From: Wolinella sp963540505
GTDB lineage: Bacteria; Campylobacterota; Campylobacteria; Campylobacterales; Helicobacteraceae
Assembly (NCBI GenBank): GCA_963540505.1
Contig: CAUTMV010000001.1
Span: 310,001-374,000 of the forward strand
Reading direction: 5' to 3'
DNA length: 64,000 nucleotides
Under the pieces are notes generated by a model, which saw nothing but the letters and a program-made list of their open reading frames with translations, was not told the DNA's origin and did not search any database. Position 1 is the first letter of the stretch. Every line of letters begins with the position of its first letter. Position numbers and translations under genes: made by a program. Below, piece after piece: positions 63,897-64,000 of the stretch.

Positions 63897-64000
63897 TTAT
63901 TTAATAAGATCTGCGCGAGGATAGACGAAAATGCTATCTCTAAGCACGCTGATTTCGGGTTTATCCAGTGCAAACGCACGTATGCGAATGGGAATGGGCG
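63897..64000 (-). CDS. 3' end of an upstream gene, partial at the window edge
   Basis: Reading the minus strand from the edge, one frame gives 33 residues ending VLRDSIFVYPRADLIK and then TAA at 63899-63897, nine bases before the SLAC1 start. The segment is too short to assign a family. Confidence 0.6.
   Translation of the reverse strand, partial: PIPIRIRAFALDKPEISVLRDSIFVYPRADLIK

Noticed and set aside
63761..63979. 72-residue minus-strand frame at the right edge
   Set aside because: Overlaps the start of the SLAC1-type gene in another frame; a different frame gives a better partial gene end.
1..64000. CRISPR arrays, insertion sequences, rRNA, prophage
   Set aside because: No regular repeat-spacer pattern, transposase, integrase, phage or rRNA sequence was seen.

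Overview
The window is bacterial chromosome from a member of the Campylobacterota, most likely a Helicobacteraceae or Wolinella-like organism. The evidence is gene order that I recall from Helicobacter pylori and Campylobacter jejuni: lysA-pheA, bioD/clpS-clpA-aat, galU-(membrane protein)-murA, gap beside a Bax-inhibitor-1 gene, ctpA-purC-purS-purQ-(periplasmic protein)-plsC, bamA-mqnC-M16 peptidase homologue, dnaB-comEC-mqnP and gyrA-(HP0702-like)-flgR. Other signs are futalosine-pathway menaquinone genes, Hcp-type cysteine-rich Sel1 proteins and simple-sequence contingency tracts. By eye the core is mid-GC; about 1-5200 is clearly more AT-rich.

Layout: 1-5214 (minus) is the most unusual part. 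It is one uninterrupted reading frame that runs off the left edge, holding at least 1738 codons in the window. It appears to join four glycosyltransferase-like modules, a protein-kinase-like domain, a class I methyltransferase and a LOG-type nucleotide-binding domain. It follows pheA by 4 bases. Its start codon is separated from the main frame by an (AG)9 tract, so as sequenced it would make only a 100-residue peptide; ten or seven repeat units would restore the fusion. 5219-7500 is pheA and lysA. 7601-17162 holds a small membrane protein, bioD, an N-degron operon (clpS, clpA, aat), a DUF815 ATPase, galU, a second small membrane protein, murA, an E1-like adenylyltransferase and a receiver-GGDEF protein. 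17278-20122 has gap, a BI-1 protein, a ThiD2-like protein and hemD. 20229-21607 has an 11-G tract followed by two Hcp-like secreted Sel1 proteins.

21667-28938 is a mostly minus-strand block: plsC, a periplasmic SH3-like protein, purQ/S/C, ctpA, ung, gatC and leuC. 29053-33658 carries a PII protein lacking the usual T-loop tyrosines, transketolase and AddB. tyrA and bamA diverge from a shared promoter region at 34611-34731. 36964-46325 continues with mqnC, a zinc-site-less M16 protein, recG, dnaB, comEC, a DUF502 protein, mqnP and two unassigned genes. 46442-56012 carries a queuosine-precursor transporter, ppiA, a triad-less trypsin-fold protein, gyrA, an HP0702-like protein, flgR, asd, hemE and a radical SAM protein. 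tRNA-Asn, a three-rhodanese periplasmic protein, a divergent DUF3373 porin with a G9 tract, tRNA-Leu and a small ABC-exporter/SLAC1 cluster fill the right end.

Across the window the hexamer GGAATC (complement GATTCC) is strikingly frequent in all reading frames, on both strands and in non-coding DNA. It occurs as an inverted pair between convergent genes and as a dense non-coding cluster near 59.2-59.4 kb. With comEC present, a DNA-uptake or other DNA-level recognition signal is worth testing. No rRNA, CRISPR array, insertion sequence, prophage or replication origin was seen.
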